From Adiantum capillus-veneris (lineage: Eukaryota > Streptophyta > Polypodiopsida > Polypodiales > Pteridaceae): a stretch of DNA of 64,000 nt. Each line of letters opens with the position of its first letter. The stretch's first letter is position 1. Shown in pieces: positions 1 to 10,615 of this stretch. The translations under genes were made by a program, and so were the position numbers. Location: assembly GCA_014529385.2 (NCBI GenBank), contig CM043953.1, positions 68,134,372 through 68,198,371 of the forward strand. Reading direction: 5' to 3'. Under the pieces are notes generated by a model that was given only the letters and a program-made list of their open reading frames with translations, searched no databases and was not told the origin of the DNA.

Positions 1-410
1 TTTGAGCTGAACATCAGCAAAACGGTGAGAAATTTGCAAAAAGTTTCTTCTTCAAAGTTGTAAATCCCGTCAAAACGAAGGGGAATTTCCAAAAGAATTT
101 CAGATCTTCACTCTACAAGGAGAAAAACGATCTGCAAAATAGTGTTGCTGCGTACATACAATTTTAAAGCAGCACCTTCACCTACACACTATCTTCCACA
201 TTGTCTTCTGATCTTTCACAAGAGCATACATAACTCTCAACTGAGCTCGCAAGCTCCTATAGCATTCTCACAAAGCTTCCAAGATTTCTTGATCACTCCA
301 CTGCCAAGACCAAGCCAGCTATTACCTCAAAGCTCTTGACACCGTCATGCTCCCCGTCATTGTCGTGCACTTTCATACCAGTTGAAGGGATGTACGAATG
401 CAGTGCATAT
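1..410. other. Unassigned sequence, no gene seen
   Basis: No convincing coding region, RNA gene or mobile-element end is visible here. Short open frames on both strands have low-complexity or serine-rich content and resemble no family I know. The stretch runs straight into a GA microsatellite. Confidence 0.4.
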
Positions 411-411
411 G

Positions 412-412
<1 letters not shown>

Positions 413-469
<57 letters not shown>
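413..469. repeat. (GA)n microsatellite
   Basis: An almost perfect GA dinucleotide run of about 57 bp. A second, shorter GA run lies near 624-647. The many serine/leucine or arginine/glutamate 'proteins' that can be read across such tracts are artefacts of the dinucleotide repeat. Confidence 0.95.
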
Positions 470-471
<2 letters not shown>

Positions 472-659
472 ACAGTGTGGAGTGGGAAGAGTGGCTTAAA
501 GAAGCAGTCACTCCTTATTCTTAAATGTATATAAAGAATAAGTGAGTAAGTTAGTCAATTCAGTGCGCCGTGGACATTGGATGTCCGTCTTTGGGCAAGG
601 CACATGCTGCCTTTACCCCAAAGAGAGAGAGAGAGAGAGAGAGAGAAATCTCAAAGTGG

Positions 660-1013
660 GTACCAAATCTTTTTTCCTTACAAGTAAATAAGGGACACTA
701 AAAACTCTTTTGGTTTTTAGGTCAAAATTTGAAGAATCGATGGTATTTATAAAAAAACTTGAAGAATTTTGTTGTTTTTCTTCGAGGTAAGCTTGGAATC
801 TATCTGGGATTTTACAATTTCAAATGGTTAAAAATATAAACCGTGATTTTTTGCGAACATTGTTTTCGAATAGCCCCAATATGGAAGGGCATGATAGACA
901 TAGAAAAATTGGATACTTATACATCCAAGATCACTCTCTTGCCACCCTGAGGACATGCTATGCGAAGAGAGGATGGGTGCACCTGTTACATCCTCGCGTG
1001 TGGCACTGGATGA

Positions 1014-1049
<36 letters not shown>

Positions 1050-1100
1050 GAGCCTTGGAAGCATCCACGTGTCATTTCAAGGGTGACTTGTTGGAATGAG
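660..1100. repeat. Dispersed ~430-bp repeat, copy 1
   Basis: This stretch is recognisably the same as 60,330-60,770, with many substitutions and indels. Shared landmarks are a segment on 'tttttaggtcaaaatttgaagaat', the phrase 'atggaagggcatgatag', 'cactctcttgccacc' and 'agaggatgggtgcac'. Both copies sit next to dinucleotide microsatellites: here a (CA)n run at about 1013-1046, there GA runs. No coding capacity or terminal structure is obvious. The family is unassigned. Confidence 0.6.
1013..1046. repeat. (CA)n microsatellite
   Basis: A near-perfect CA run of about 34 bp inside the dispersed repeat. Confidence 0.9.
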
Positions 1101-1318
1101 GGTTGTAGGAAAACACACACAACTCAAAGAAGACGAAGGAAGGTCAAGGCACACGACAGAGAGTGTATTACTTAGTGTGCAATGGAAAAGATAAGTTAGC
1201 CCTAAAGCCATGAGCGTATATACAATGCATAGGGGGGAAACCTCCTAGTGAGGGAAAAATGCCCCGATGGTCCTGTGTGTGTTTACACACATCAGTACTA
1301 CCACATGTATATGGTAAA
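1090..1318 (-). mobile_element. Probable 3' LTR of a degraded copia element
   Basis: On the minus strand the copia RNase H reading frame ends near 1390. It is followed by a purine-rich stretch (CATGGGGGA near 1322-1330, read on the minus strand), as expected of a polypurine tract, and then this segment. Part of it (1255-1318) matches 5,018-5,088, which would be a leftover of the other LTR. The outer border is not defined, because I could not identify a clean terminal CA or a target duplication. Confidence 0.45.
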
Positions 1319-1329
1319 AAATCCCCCAT

Positions 1330-3195
1330 GGGAGTGATGCGGTGAACGAGAGCTGGCACATAGAGTATAGGGAAGTGCCATGCCCTAAGGACATGATCAA
1401 TCCACAAAGAGAGTAAGCCCAAACCTTTGCGGAAGGCTTCGAACTTCTCACGAGACAATGCCTTTGTGAAAAGATCTACAAGGTTGTCATGTGTTGGCAC
1501 ATAAGCCAAGCTGATCTCTCCTTGACATAGTGGTATGCACCTCAATGTGCTTTATATGAGCATGAAAAACTAGGTTCCTCGCAATTGCTAATGCGCTCTG
1601 ACAGTCAATGTAGATAGTGTTGGCAGTGTCCTATCCAACACCCAAATCATCCATAAGGCGTCTGAGCTATACACATTCAACCATAGCTATGAAGACTGCC
1701 ATGTACCCAGCCTCACATCCAAAAGTGGCCACAGTAGGTTACTTCTTGCTCAACCATGATGTGCATGAGTTTCCAAGCATGAAACAAAAACAAGTTGTGG
1801 ACACTCGTGTTTCAAAACAACCATCCCAAATCTGAGTTTGAAAAAGCATGTAAATATGGAGGCAATGATCCCCCCTTGGGATAAAACAAGCCACGATGTA
1901 AAGTGCCACTCAAGTAGCAAAAAATCCTCTTGACAGCCTGTCAATGCTTAGACCATGGGCTACGCATGAATCTGTTGACATGTGAGATTGCAAACTGAAT
2001 GACCGGCCTCATGTTGCATACATAAATGAGTCAACCAACAATAGTTTGGTAAAGAGTGACATCGGCAGGATCACCGGCATCATGAAGACTCAACTTCAAA
2101 CCTGTTTCCATGGGAGTGGCAACAGGTTTGCAATCCTCAAGCCCAAATTTACTTAGCAATATCTCTATATAACTTTTTTGACACAAGGAAATACCACCAT
2201 CATACTACTTAAATGGTATACCCAAGTAATGATGCAACTGTCCCAAATCTTTCATCTTGAAAGTACCATTAAAATCAGCCTTAAATTTAGCAATATGTCT
2301 CTCATTTGGTCCAATGATAAGCAAATCATCCACATAGAGAACCACAATGAGAAGTACATCATCCTCACACTTTACATACAATGTGTTTTCTATTGGACTA
2401 TTTTATGAAAGCCTTGTTTGATCGAATGAGGTTCAACTTTCTCATACCAAGCATGAGGAGATTGCTTCAACCCATACAAAGCTTTCTTACATTTGCACAC
2501 TTTATCCTCTTGTCCTTTTCAGACAAAACTGCGAGGTTGCGTTACATAAACTTCCTCAAGTATGTATTCAAGAAAGCAGTAACAATGTCTAAGTGAAGTA
2601 CATCCCAACCAAAACTGCCAATGCACATAGAAAATGCATAGTAGTCATACGACAAGTGGGAGCAAAAGTCTCTTCATAATCTATGCCTTTTTGTTGTGCA
2701 TAACCTTTTGCAACAAGTCGAGCCTTATAGCGATCAATCTCACCATCCGGCTTGCGTTTCATCTTGTAAACCCACTTTGTACCAATGGCCTTTTTGCCAG
2801 GAGGCAAATCACATAAAGTCCATGTGTCATTTTCTATAAGTGCATCATATTCTGGTTGCATGGCAACCATCCAATTTTTTGAATTTTTTGCTTCATCAAA
2901 AGATAGAGGTTCCTCAACATCATGTAAGCTAGACACAGGCAAAGCATAACAATCTGATGCATAAGATGCATGGCGAGAATGTGAATGAGTACGACTAGAC
3001 AAAGGTGCATCCAATTTACTATCACACAAAGACATTTTGGCATACCTCTAGCCTGCTCATTCTCAGCCCTTTCCTCATTAAGTGTATCATGTACATCTAC
3101 AATAGTTATAGGCTGATCTGTAACATTCTCAGAAACCTCCATAGACTGCACATTTGCCTCATTGGAATTTACATTCGAACTTCCAGATACGTCCT
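1330..3195 (-). pseudogene. Ty1/copia pol remnant (reverse transcriptase to RNase H)
   Basis: A decayed copia polyprotein read on the minus strand in several frames. At 2,600-2,900 is the typical start of the copia RT domain, with W.VAMQPEYDALI.NDTW, PPGKKAIGTKWVYK.K, DRYKARLVAKGY.Q..GIDY.ETFAP. Around 1,560-1,720 are RNase H pieces (D.QSALAIARN, FHAHIKHIEVH). 1,168-1,545 holds its carboxy end (GEISLAYVPTHDNLVDLFTKALSREKF..FRKGLGL, given here in parts). Many frameshifts and stops separate these blocks, so it cannot encode a working protein. Gag, protease and integrase are missing on the upstream side, where the homology stops at about 3,195 and CACTA-type sequence begins. Confidence 0.85.
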
Positions 3196-3333
3196 TGCAC
3201 TACGAGGGGCTACCTCTATGACGTACCACCAGTTTGATGTAGACTTTGTAGGATGAAATATTACCTGCGAGAGCCACATAACTTACATGAGAGCTTTCAA
3301 GCACATAACTTGTAAAAGGGGGATGTTAACTAT

Positions 3334-3567
3334 TTACATACTTACTTGTTCACAATGCTCTGGTAGTACGAAAGTGTCTCTTAGGTCAGTCCATTTCTTA
3401 GTAGAATCCACCTCAAGAAAACCAGACTCTCCTCTACGCACAGTAGCGTTGCGACCCTCCATGATTATCTTGAACCATTGCACGTCGAACAAGTCGACAA
3501 AAAATCCTCTGTAATCGATCCTCAAAATCTCTTGCAGCGTGCCGAAGTAAGTGAGTTCCGCCACCAC
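3334..3567 (-). pseudogene. CACTA transposase C-terminal domain fragment (DUF4216-like)
   Basis: The protein has the pattern YFGTLQEILRIDYRGF.VDLF..QWF, followed by G....V..... and DTFVLPEHCEQV. This is the layout of the C-terminal DUF4216 domain of plant TNP2-type proteins (Y.G.L.EI.ELDY....V.LF..DWF, then PF.LA.Q..QVFY). It is short and isolated from a long open frame, so it is a fragment. Its job in the intact transposase is not known. Confidence 0.65.
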
Positions 3568-3761
3568 AGGATCTGCATCAGAGGAACGTCATCGACTAGA
3601 CTGTTCAAATTTTGCCATGATTCCACAATCTTGAGTAAAACGCTTTTTGTCGATTCGTTCCACCCTAAAATGTCGACCTTTACACCATGCTGCTGTGTAT
3701 GACTTATACTACAACGAACAAAGATTATGAGTGGCCGTTCAAACGTTTAGAAATAAAGTCA

Positions 3762-4190
3762 CTAGCTAGTCGTACATTGCAAACTTACCTTGGTCGCGCA
3801 ACCCCGAGAGTACTCCCACTCTTCCTCAGTCACTTCGTCACCGCATTGTTGTGCGCTTTTCAATTGGTTGTGCAACCATCTTAAGCTCATGAAGGTTGGT
3901 AGGCTCTCCAGAACTGTCGGATAGTGCATCGGTGGTCGTCTTCCCCGTCTCCACTCGATTCGTGCCCTTTGTCGCTCTTGCTTTGCATCCTCATATTGTG
4001 AAATCCACTTTTGCATCACTGGATTGTGAAGCATGCAAAATCGGTTGATTTTAGCCTCTAGATCTTCCGTCATCTTCTTCTCAACACCGAGATTGCACAT
4101 GACAATCCCAGATATGCGCTCATCATCTATGGTTCGCCATAGCGTGTCCCGCGCTTTATCAAATCCGTCTAACCACTCTCCAATGTACAC
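3762..4190 (-). pseudogene. CACTA transposon ORF fragment (region before DUF4216)
   Basis: A 142-codon minus-strand frame with an acidic/basic helical composition. It contains a block like the segment preceding DUF4216 in TNP2 elements (NRFCMLHNPVMQKWISQYED). It follows the zinc-ribbon block without the large transposase core in between, which implies an internal deletion near 4,190. The identification rests on order and local resemblance only. Confidence 0.5.
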
Positions 4191-4399
4191 TACGGACTCT
4201 GATATCTTTCGGAATCACATTTCGGACACTTCTCCATGTCTATGTATTCCCCTCTGAAAAGAATGCAGTCATTAGGACAAGCGTGGATAGAATTGTAATC
4301 CATCCCCAAGTTTCGCAAAATCTTTCTTGCTTCATCTCGGGAATCTGGCATCACATTGTCAGCTGGTAGTATGTGCTCTTTAAGCAATCTACACAACAT
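4190..4399 (-). pseudogene. TNP2 transposase zinc-ribbon fragment
   Basis: It reads LGMDYNSIHACPNDCILFRG followed by EYIDMEKCPKCDSERY. The pattern HACPNDC.L.R.EY..L..CP.C..SRY is the signature found just before the TNP2 transposase core in plant CACTA elements. Four cysteines in two pairs would bind zinc. The open frame ends right after the signature, where the core should start, so the catalytic domain is gone. Confidence 0.85.
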
Positions 4400-4480
4400 A
4401 AAAATACGATACAGTCGTGTAAAAATCTATCAGATCATTATACATTTAGAGTTTTATTAAAGTAAACTAATTGTCATAGA

Positions 4481-5017
4481 TCACCTGAAAAGCGTTGTGA
4501 CGCTAGTGTCACTCCATCCAAACTTTGCCTGCATGTTGAGAAGAACCAGGAGTGCTTTCAATCTAGACATACGTGCTCCATTATACAATGGTGTATCGGC
4601 TTCACTTTTCATATCATCATAGATAAGCCTTTCTGAATCCATGATCGTCTCGATCATTTCATCAATCTCGGGCTCAAACATTGCCTCGTTGGGAATGTGC
4701 TCTGCATGATCATCCCTCGAGCTGCCAGAGGCTACATCTTGTGGCCTCACATATGCTGCTTGACCAAAGCGCCTGCGAACACGTCTATTGGGTTGCAAGA
4801 TTGCTGCTTGTTGGCCAGCGTCAGAGTCCGACGAGTTATAATTGGCAACAACTCGATCTATAATAGATGGATCGAACTCGCCAAATTCGCGAACGTGCTG
4901 CAAAGAAACACGTCTTGTCCGTCGCACAGCATGCTTGCATTGATTACAAGGACATAAGACCCTCATTGAGAGATAGGTGTTTCGGTTGGACGGTCCCACA
5001 TCCTCGTCACTACTCAT
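4481..5017 (-). pseudogene. TNP2-type transposase N-terminal (transposase-associated) domain
   Basis: 178 codons. Near the start are CPCNQCKHAVRRTRR and LQHVREFGEFDPS, matching the 'transposase-associated domain' of plant CACTA elements, in which C.C..C is followed by R....V..HL...GF. The C-terminal half (EMIETIMDSER, TPLYNGARMSRLKALLVLLN) resembles the usual linker ahead of the zinc ribbon (PLY.G...S.L.A...L...K...GWS). The frame ends with FGWSDTSVTTLFR, then an intron-like AT-rich gap leads to the zinc-ribbon block. It starts at ATGAGTAGTGACGAG, directly beside the LTR-like scrap at 5,018-5,088. Confidence 0.75.
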
Positions 5018-5088
5018 AATGAGGATAAAAATCTTCGATGGTCCTAAGTGTGTTCACACACATCACTACCACATGTATATCGTAACAT
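5018..5088 (-). repeat. LTR-like scrap matching 1,255-1,318
   Basis: About 70 bp matches the putative copia LTR: 'cgatggtcct', a 'gtgtgttcacacacatca' imperfect palindrome, and 'accacatgtatat'. On the minus strand it begins TGTTACGATATAC, like an LTR start. It may be what is left of the second LTR after the CACTA material arrived and the interior was lost. The match is short. Confidence 0.4.
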
Positions 5089-5780
5089 GACTCTATTTTT
5101 TCTCTTGAAGGGGATTTGAAGAGTGGCTCTACTTTTCCTTTTGAATGCCATAAAGAAAACCCCTTTTTTTCCACACAAATCCACATGGAGCGCTCAAATT
5201 TGAAGGATGACCAATACATAAACGTCATGCGGAGAAGTTTCCATGAGGACAAACCACAACCGACTATACTAGTTCACAAGGCTCTTTACAAGGAATCCTA
5301 ACCCATAACCACGTACATCTATGGGTGCCACCACATGGCCATCTCATTGCATCGAGGAACACTGTGCCCATATGAACGTGGATCATGAACCATACAAACC
5401 AAAAGGAGAAGAAGACATGAGAATAGCACATGCCAAGCTCTCCATGATTCCACACGCCAAGCAATGCTGAAAGTGGAAACCTTGTGTTGGGCACCTACGC
5501 ACGTCATTGTTCCACTAACCCTGAGAACGTGCACACTCCATGCTACAAATTCATCCAAAGAGGCAAAGTAAGATGGTCTCAAAATCAGACCGGCACTACT
5601 TGTGCCTCATGTAGGACAACATAAGCATGCGGCACGTTGTCGGGGATTATGTGTACAAAACGTGAGCCAAGAAGGCGCGGGGCCCCTGGCTGTGAGAATT
5701 GTATGAGAGAGAGAGAGAGAGAACAACAGACACTAACAACTCCTAAAATCATCGTGATCATCAATAAATTGAGTAAAGCT
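5089..5780. other. Unassigned sequence
   Basis: No gene recognised. A short GA tract lies at about 5,702-5,722. Open frames on both strands have no family resemblance I can name. Confidence 0.4.
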
Positions 5781-5870
5781 TTAGGTATAGCTTAATCGAT
5801 AGCCAAGGCGTGTTGTTAATAGCACCCTCACTTGGATTAACTGAGAACTAGGAGTTTAATCTCCCTGTTA
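5781..5870 (+). repeat. Possible tRNA-derived SINE head
   Basis: On the plus strand TATAGCTTAATCGATAGCC (5,786-5,804) resembles an RNA polymerase III A box, and GAGTTTAATCTCC (5,852-5,864) resembles a B box. The spacing is somewhat long for a tRNA. No cloverleaf with a good acceptor stem was found, so it is at best a tRNA-derived short element. Confidence 0.3.
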
Positions 5871-6139
5871 CAAGATTGCATGGGCCATTAAGAGCTCCGT
5901 GACTTATCAACATGATTAACACAATTTAAGCTAATGATGGTGATGAAGCTTCTCTCCGTGTCATCTTTCTTGCTTCAACTTCCATAAAAAACTCTCTACA
6001 GTCCCTCATTTATCTGATTGCCTTCTTCCAAGTCTTGGTCAAGAAAGGGAGTTGGATCTCCTCGTCTTCCTCCCTCCTTGCCTATGCTAGAGGGCTTTGA
6101 GCCTTCCTCTTCTTTCTTCTTCTCTTTAATCATGTCTCG

Positions 6140-6650
6140 TTCTTACTCCCTCGTTCATGCAACAACCTCTTTCCCTTCTCTTCATGCCTTGTACTTGATT
6201 CATTGAGTCAACGGAGGGAGAGAGCTTAGACGAGAGATGTAAAGGGATCTTGGTTGAGAGAGGGAGAGAGACCTCCTCGTGCTCCTTCTCCTTCTCCCCT
6301 TCATGCAATTTCTTTGTTCTTCATGCCTTTGTTCATGCCCTCAAATTCCAATCAAATATATTTGCTGCAAGAACACCCTCAATTGATGCAAGCAATCAAG
6401 CATCCTCATTCATAGCATCAAGCTCCGCGAGCAAATCAGACAACACTACCCGTGAGGCTTCATTCTCTCCTTGCTTTATCAGCTCCACACTCCTTTTCCT
6501 CTTCTTCAAGGTCAAAAGAGAGAGAGACAAAAACTTCCTCTATGCTGAGAGAGAGGATTTAGTCCAGAGATAATAGCCTTCAAGCACCCCAAGATAGGGA
6601 GAGAGAGATCCCGCTCCCTTCATGCGTGGTTCCTCCTGCTTCAACCTATC
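6140..6650. repeat. Dispersed ~500-bp repeat with pantothenate-kinase-like fragment, copy 1
   Basis: The same unit occurs at 59,333-59,900, in the same orientation. Shared parts include a GA-rich central tract, 'cttgtacttgattcattgagtc', 'aggatttagtccagagataatag' and 'ccttcaagcaccccaagatag'. Copy 2 has a much expanded GA run where copy 1 has a short one. The unit contains a minus-strand coding fragment described separately. I see no terminal repeats or target duplications, so the mode of spread is unknown. Confidence 0.75.
6335..6512 (-). pseudogene. Pantothenate-kinase-like fragment
   Basis: Minus-strand reading gives a basic start (LKKRKRSVELIKQGENEAS), then LSDLLAELDAMNEDA, a TGA stop, then LLASIEGVLAANIFDW and a stop shortly after. 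From memory of the family, the segment (L..LIEGVLAANIFDWGSRA) is typical of the C-terminal part of plant pantothenate kinase 2 proteins, the enzymes that phosphorylate pantothenate in coenzyme A synthesis. Only about 55 residues are present, with an internal stop. The second copy at 59,333-59,900 has the same fragment without that particular stop. The assignment rests on a short motif. Confidence 0.45.
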
Positions 6651-7015
6651 TCCCCTCTCCTTCCTCGTGCAATCCCTTTTTTTAGGCTATATATATAAAA
6701 GAACCCTTCTTTGCTGTCACGGCATGACAAGCCGCCTGATGATGTGGCAGGGTCACGACGAAGGTTCATGAAATTTGGTGTTGTTGGTGCTGAACAAGGT
6801 TGCCATGGGGTGATAAGCATTTTTCGCTTCATCAACCTGCTCGTTCGAGCTCTTTGTCATGCGCTATGAGTGCATCTTCTCTCCCCTTCGCCCTCCATCG
6901 TTTCTTGCCGCCATGCTTTTCTTTTCCTCCTCCATTCACACCCACTAAGCCCTATTGGCTGCCATTGGCTCCACTCCCTTGGGAGGATTATGGGCGGCCT
7001 TTTGGTTTGCATGTT
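6651..7015. other. Unassigned sequence
   Basis: No gene recognised. The plus-strand frame at 6,800-7,057 is proline/serine-rich and overlaps the PPR remnant on the other strand; it is not supported as a gene. Confidence 0.4.
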
Positions 7016-7019
7016 GACC

Positions 7020-7345
7020 ATTGCCCTCAAGATTCTAGTGTAGGTGATTGCTTTTGAGGAAAGGCCTTCCCCTCATACGCTATAAAAGCATCTCAAAGCG
7101 TCCATGCCGCAGGCCTGTATGACGAATGCACCCCAAGAGATTCCATTACTTGTGCTTTGAAAAGTGCATCACATTCGACATACATATCAATTAAGGCATT
7201 GCTAGGCATATCCTGCTATCAGCAGTCTCCAATAAACAATATTCTTGCCAGGCACAACATATCAACCAAAGCATTGCCCGTCACAACACATTTGGCATTC
7301 ATATTGGCTAAGACACTGCCAAGCACGTCATTCCCCTTTTAGCTG
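7020..7345 (-). pseudogene. PPR (pentatricopeptide repeat) gene fragment
   Basis: Read on the minus strand and allowing frame changes, three PPR-like units follow each other. They are TGNALVDM with PGKNIVYWRLLIAGYA, then SNALIDMYVECDALFKAQ with SWGAFVIQACG, and then ALRCFYSV (stop) GEGLSSKAITYTRILRA. These match the plant PLS-type consensus (VGNALIDMYAKCG...A..VF..LP.KNVVSWN.LIAGYA, then EAL..F..M...G..P...T). PPR proteins bind organellar RNA. Stops and frameshifts show this is a dead fragment of roughly 100 codons. No flanking PPR units or start codon remain. Confidence 0.7.
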
Positions 7346-7774
7346 AAATCTCATCAAGCACTTATTGCTCTACTAACTGCATGATATTTAGAATGTGGTT
7401 GAAGCCCATAATTTTCAATTGGCACACTCACTCAGGCGACCAAACTGGTATAGAACCGACCTTCGGTGAAACTTAAACTGCTAATATCTCAGCCGACGTG
7501 CTCCAAAAAGTGAGCACTTTAGGTCCATGCATTCACTTCTTCCTAGATCCCACATTTGCAATTGCCCAATCCGGTATAGATCTACAATCAGCCCCAACTT
7601 CAAACTGTCATAACTTCTTCACCGTAGCTCCAATTGACGAGCCGTAAAGACAAGCCCGTAGAGCATTGTGATTCTAATCCATAAAATCCCATTGTTTGTC
7701 AGTTTAGATATACCCACTTTTAGCATTAAAAACATAGGCTCTAGCCCCTTAAAGCCGCATCTGGCATACATTTA

Positions 7775-8100
7775 GCATCAAACCTTTTATGTTATCAAGC
7801 TCTTATTACTCGTGAAAAATCATATAGGCTTCAATTAGGCTTATCCTACATCCTTTTGCTATTTTCCCCAGGATGGAAGTGGAGCTGCAGGACATCCACC
7901 CCTCTGAATCTGCACAACCTTCGGTCTTTAATCTGCATCAAACCTTTCATGTTATCAAGCCCTTATTACTACTAAATAATCATATAGGCTTCAATCAGGA
8001 TTACCCTGCATCCTTTTGCTTATTTTCCCATGATGGAAGCGGAGCTACAGGACATCCACCCCCTTTGAACCTACACAACCTTCGGTCTTTAATCTGCATC
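7775..8100. repeat. Tandem duplication, 160-bp unit, about two copies
   Basis: 'gcatcaaacctttyatgttatcaagc' begins at 7,775 and again at 7,935, and the text 'gatggaagyggagctrcaggacatccacc' recurs at the same 160-bp offset. A third, truncated start 'aatctgcatc' lies near 8,091-8,100. The copies differ at several sites, so the duplication is not recent. No coding function is apparent. Confidence 0.85.
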
Positions 8101-8479
8101 TTCTATAAGCACTTAAAGCTCTTTGCCATCATCAAGCTCACAAAGTTGGTAAGTACATGTAAAATAAAATAAGGCTTAAACCCTATCATCAATGGTCTGG
8201 CTTAATCATTAGGTAGTTGTCCATCGCAAATCTTTGAACCGTATCTGCCGTATCTCCAAAGCACTCAATTATGGAAAACCTGTTTAGTGAACCCCGCCAG
8301 ACTCAAGTGCTCCAGTTAATTTGCACATGGCTTTTACCATCAAGCTCAATTTAGGGAACTCTATCAAGCTCAAGTATGCCTTAGTCAATCTGTACACGGA
8401 AGGGCCGTCAAGTCCTTCTTTTCAACTTTTGGCTACAGAACCAACTCAAAAGATGTGAAGATACTTCATCAATTGTCCA

Positions 8480-10160
8480 AAGATGTCAATTAGAAGATAT
8501 CCATGTAAGCATACTGACCACAAAACCCAAAAATCTTCCCACTTAGCATAAATCTAAATGAAAAATCTACTACCAAGTAACCTGCTATAAGAAAATAATT
8601 CATGTCCTTTGAATTTGCAGCATGTACTTCAGTAGCCCCCAAGATCAAATGGGATAATAAGGAATTTCCCAAACATTGGAGCATCATAATCTCCGCATGA
8701 CCATACATTTCCTGTTTCAATTAGCATCAAGCGTTTTTTGTGCATGCTTGCTATTCCTGGATCCAATAGCACACAACCACTATGCATACCTAAAAGTATC
8801 CATCCGTACTGAATCTGCTTTTGAAGATCCTTAGAATCTCCCGGATCAAACTATTGAGAGTACACAACATTGATGGACCCCACAATACTAGAACATTATC
8901 TGAAGCATAGTGCAACACCTACATCCCATAAACTTCTGGCAATTTTATCTCATTACCAGCAAGCATCAAAGAGAATGACTCCCTTTTACTAGTAGCCAGA
9001 ACATCACTGAGATAAGCATCATTAGGAATAGCATCCAAATCCAGCCACGGCTAGCATATTGCCCAAAAAAATGAAGAAACATGTGCACTTTATGATGTAT
9101 CAATGATGATTTAACATCATCACCATCATGAAGAACCTTGGAACAATCTGAACCTGTAGCATTAGAGGAATTTTTACTTGGGATTTCAACTTGATCATGG
9201 AAAGCAGCTTTAGCTTGTAAATATTCACACATAGCACCTTCAGGAAAACCACCCTTCAAAGTCTGAACATTCATCAGAATTGTAGGAGTTATCTCCTCAT
9301 ACATCCCATGTATAGGCATAGAAATAGACTCCCATGGATAACCTATTCACAACTAGCATGATCCAGACAATCTTCAAACTCATCAATGTTGTCCTCTACT
9401 TCCTCATCAGTATTTATGCTACTTAGCAATCCATCATAACACTGCAAAGGTTCAATTGGCACCTCCTCTGAAGGGGTACATGCATGAGAAAGCTCTTTTA
9501 TACTGTTATAATCATCTCCTTCAGATCTAGCCAAGAGACCATCAATTATGGCATCTTCTTCTATAATAACAACATCTACAAGCATACTGTTAGTAGCAAC
9601 CATAGTCTCATCAGCATTCTCAGGCTCATCCTGTGTTGGCTCCACAATCTCCGACACTTTATCAATTGTTGTATATATAATAACTTTATCTATGCAATCA
9701 TCTTCAATAAGCCTATCAATTTGCTCGAGTTTACATGCTTTCATGATGTTGAAGATTCCATTAACATCATGTAAAGACTCATCTTCTTTGAGAACTTCTT
9801 GAGAACAACCCATGCCAAGGTCAGTAGCTTGCAAAACACTCACTACACTATCTATGTCTTCACTGGAATCACTATTGGGAGTAAGTTCTATTCAAGAAAC
9901 CCTTGAAAAATTTTCATCAACTTTCATTTCAATATTAAAATCATCATTTACCTTTGCTAGGTCGCTCAAAATATGGTCCTCTGAAGCTGAATCTGCTACT
10001 TCCAAATATGTATTTGCCTTGGCTTTACTCCTTGCAGAAATGTTCTTAAAATTAATCATAGTTAAGAAACTACATATGATCCCTTTCACCTTTACTGAAG
10101 ACAATCTTGCTTTGTTCGGTAATCTGCTTCATTGTCAATTCATTAAACTTTGAGCTTTTG
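8480..10160 (-). pseudogene. Unrecognised coding-like stretch, several frames
   Basis: Long minus-strand frames succeed each other: 10,104-9,343 (about 250 codons with one stop), 9,319-8,966, then 9,040-8,930 and 8,815-8,630 in other frames. The first part is acidic (many D/E, low complexity absent) with segments such as DGLLARSEGDDYNSIKEL and NTDEEVEDNIDEFEDC. Later blocks read LSDVLATSKRESFSLMLAG.EIKLP and RLMLIETGNVWSCGDYD. The last faintly resembles one blade of an RCC1 propeller (ETG.VWSWG), but that is weak. It could be a host gene with introns or a decayed retro-copy. I do not recognise the family and propose no function. Confidence 0.4.
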
Positions 10161-10210
10161 TGGACAAACCCATCTGCAAAATAGTCCCACTTTGTACGAT
10201 ATGTTTTTGT

Positions 10211-10387
10211 TGTCAGGCCAAGGGCTAGAGGGCAGGGCCCAACCTAGGGGAGTCAAGGACTTAGGCCAAGGGCCGGACTGAAGGTGTGGATAGGGGATCA
10301 AATTAGGGCAAAGGGCCATGGGCTCTCCTATATTATAATAGGTTGGCTGGGAGGTGGATCTGGTGTTAGTCTCCTCTATGTTCTACA
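10211..10387 (+). repeat. Element P 5' LTR (177 bp)
   Basis: Runs from TGTCAGGCCAAGGGC to TTCTACA (TG...CA ends). It matches 50,394-50,565 nearly throughout. A primer-binding site follows immediately, which fixes its role as the 5' LTR. Confidence 0.85.
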
Positions 10388-10388
10388 T

Positions 10389-10400
10389 TGGTATCAGAGC
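10389..10400 (+). other. Primer-binding site of element P (initiator tRNA-Met)
   Basis: TGGTATCAGAGC starts two bases after the LTR. This is the standard plant retrotransposon site complementary to the 3' end of initiator methionyl tRNA. Confidence 0.9.
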
Positions 10401-10615
10401 TAATTTTAGACAAGGGCAGGCGTGGTCCTCTCATGCTTTTGCATGTGCATGAAAAGGGAGCCGTAGAAGTGACCCCTTGACAGGCGGGAGGAAGACGATG
10501 GGAGGCGGCGTGTGCAGGGCCTCTTGAGGTGAGAGGAGGTGGCTAGTCGACCGGCTCCAAACCACTCGTGGTTAGGCTTGATGGGAGCGCGAGGCGAAGC
10601 TGAATAAAACCCGAC

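Larger units (their letters stand above)
3198..5017 (-). mobile_element. Internally deleted CACTA (En/Spm, TNP2-type) transposon remnant
   Basis: Four minus-strand coding blocks occur in the order expected for a TNP2-type transposase gene: an N-terminal cysteine-rich block, a zinc-ribbon block, a middle helical block and a C-terminal block. The catalytic core normally found between the second and third blocks is absent. The left limit coincides with CACTACGAGGGG at 3,198, possibly a CACTA terminus. I found no matching inverted copy at the right side, so the ends are uncertain. Confidence 0.65.

Noticed and set aside
5781-5870. A working tRNA gene
   Set aside because: Boxes are imperfect, spacing is long and no acceptor stem pairs; kept only as a possible SINE head.
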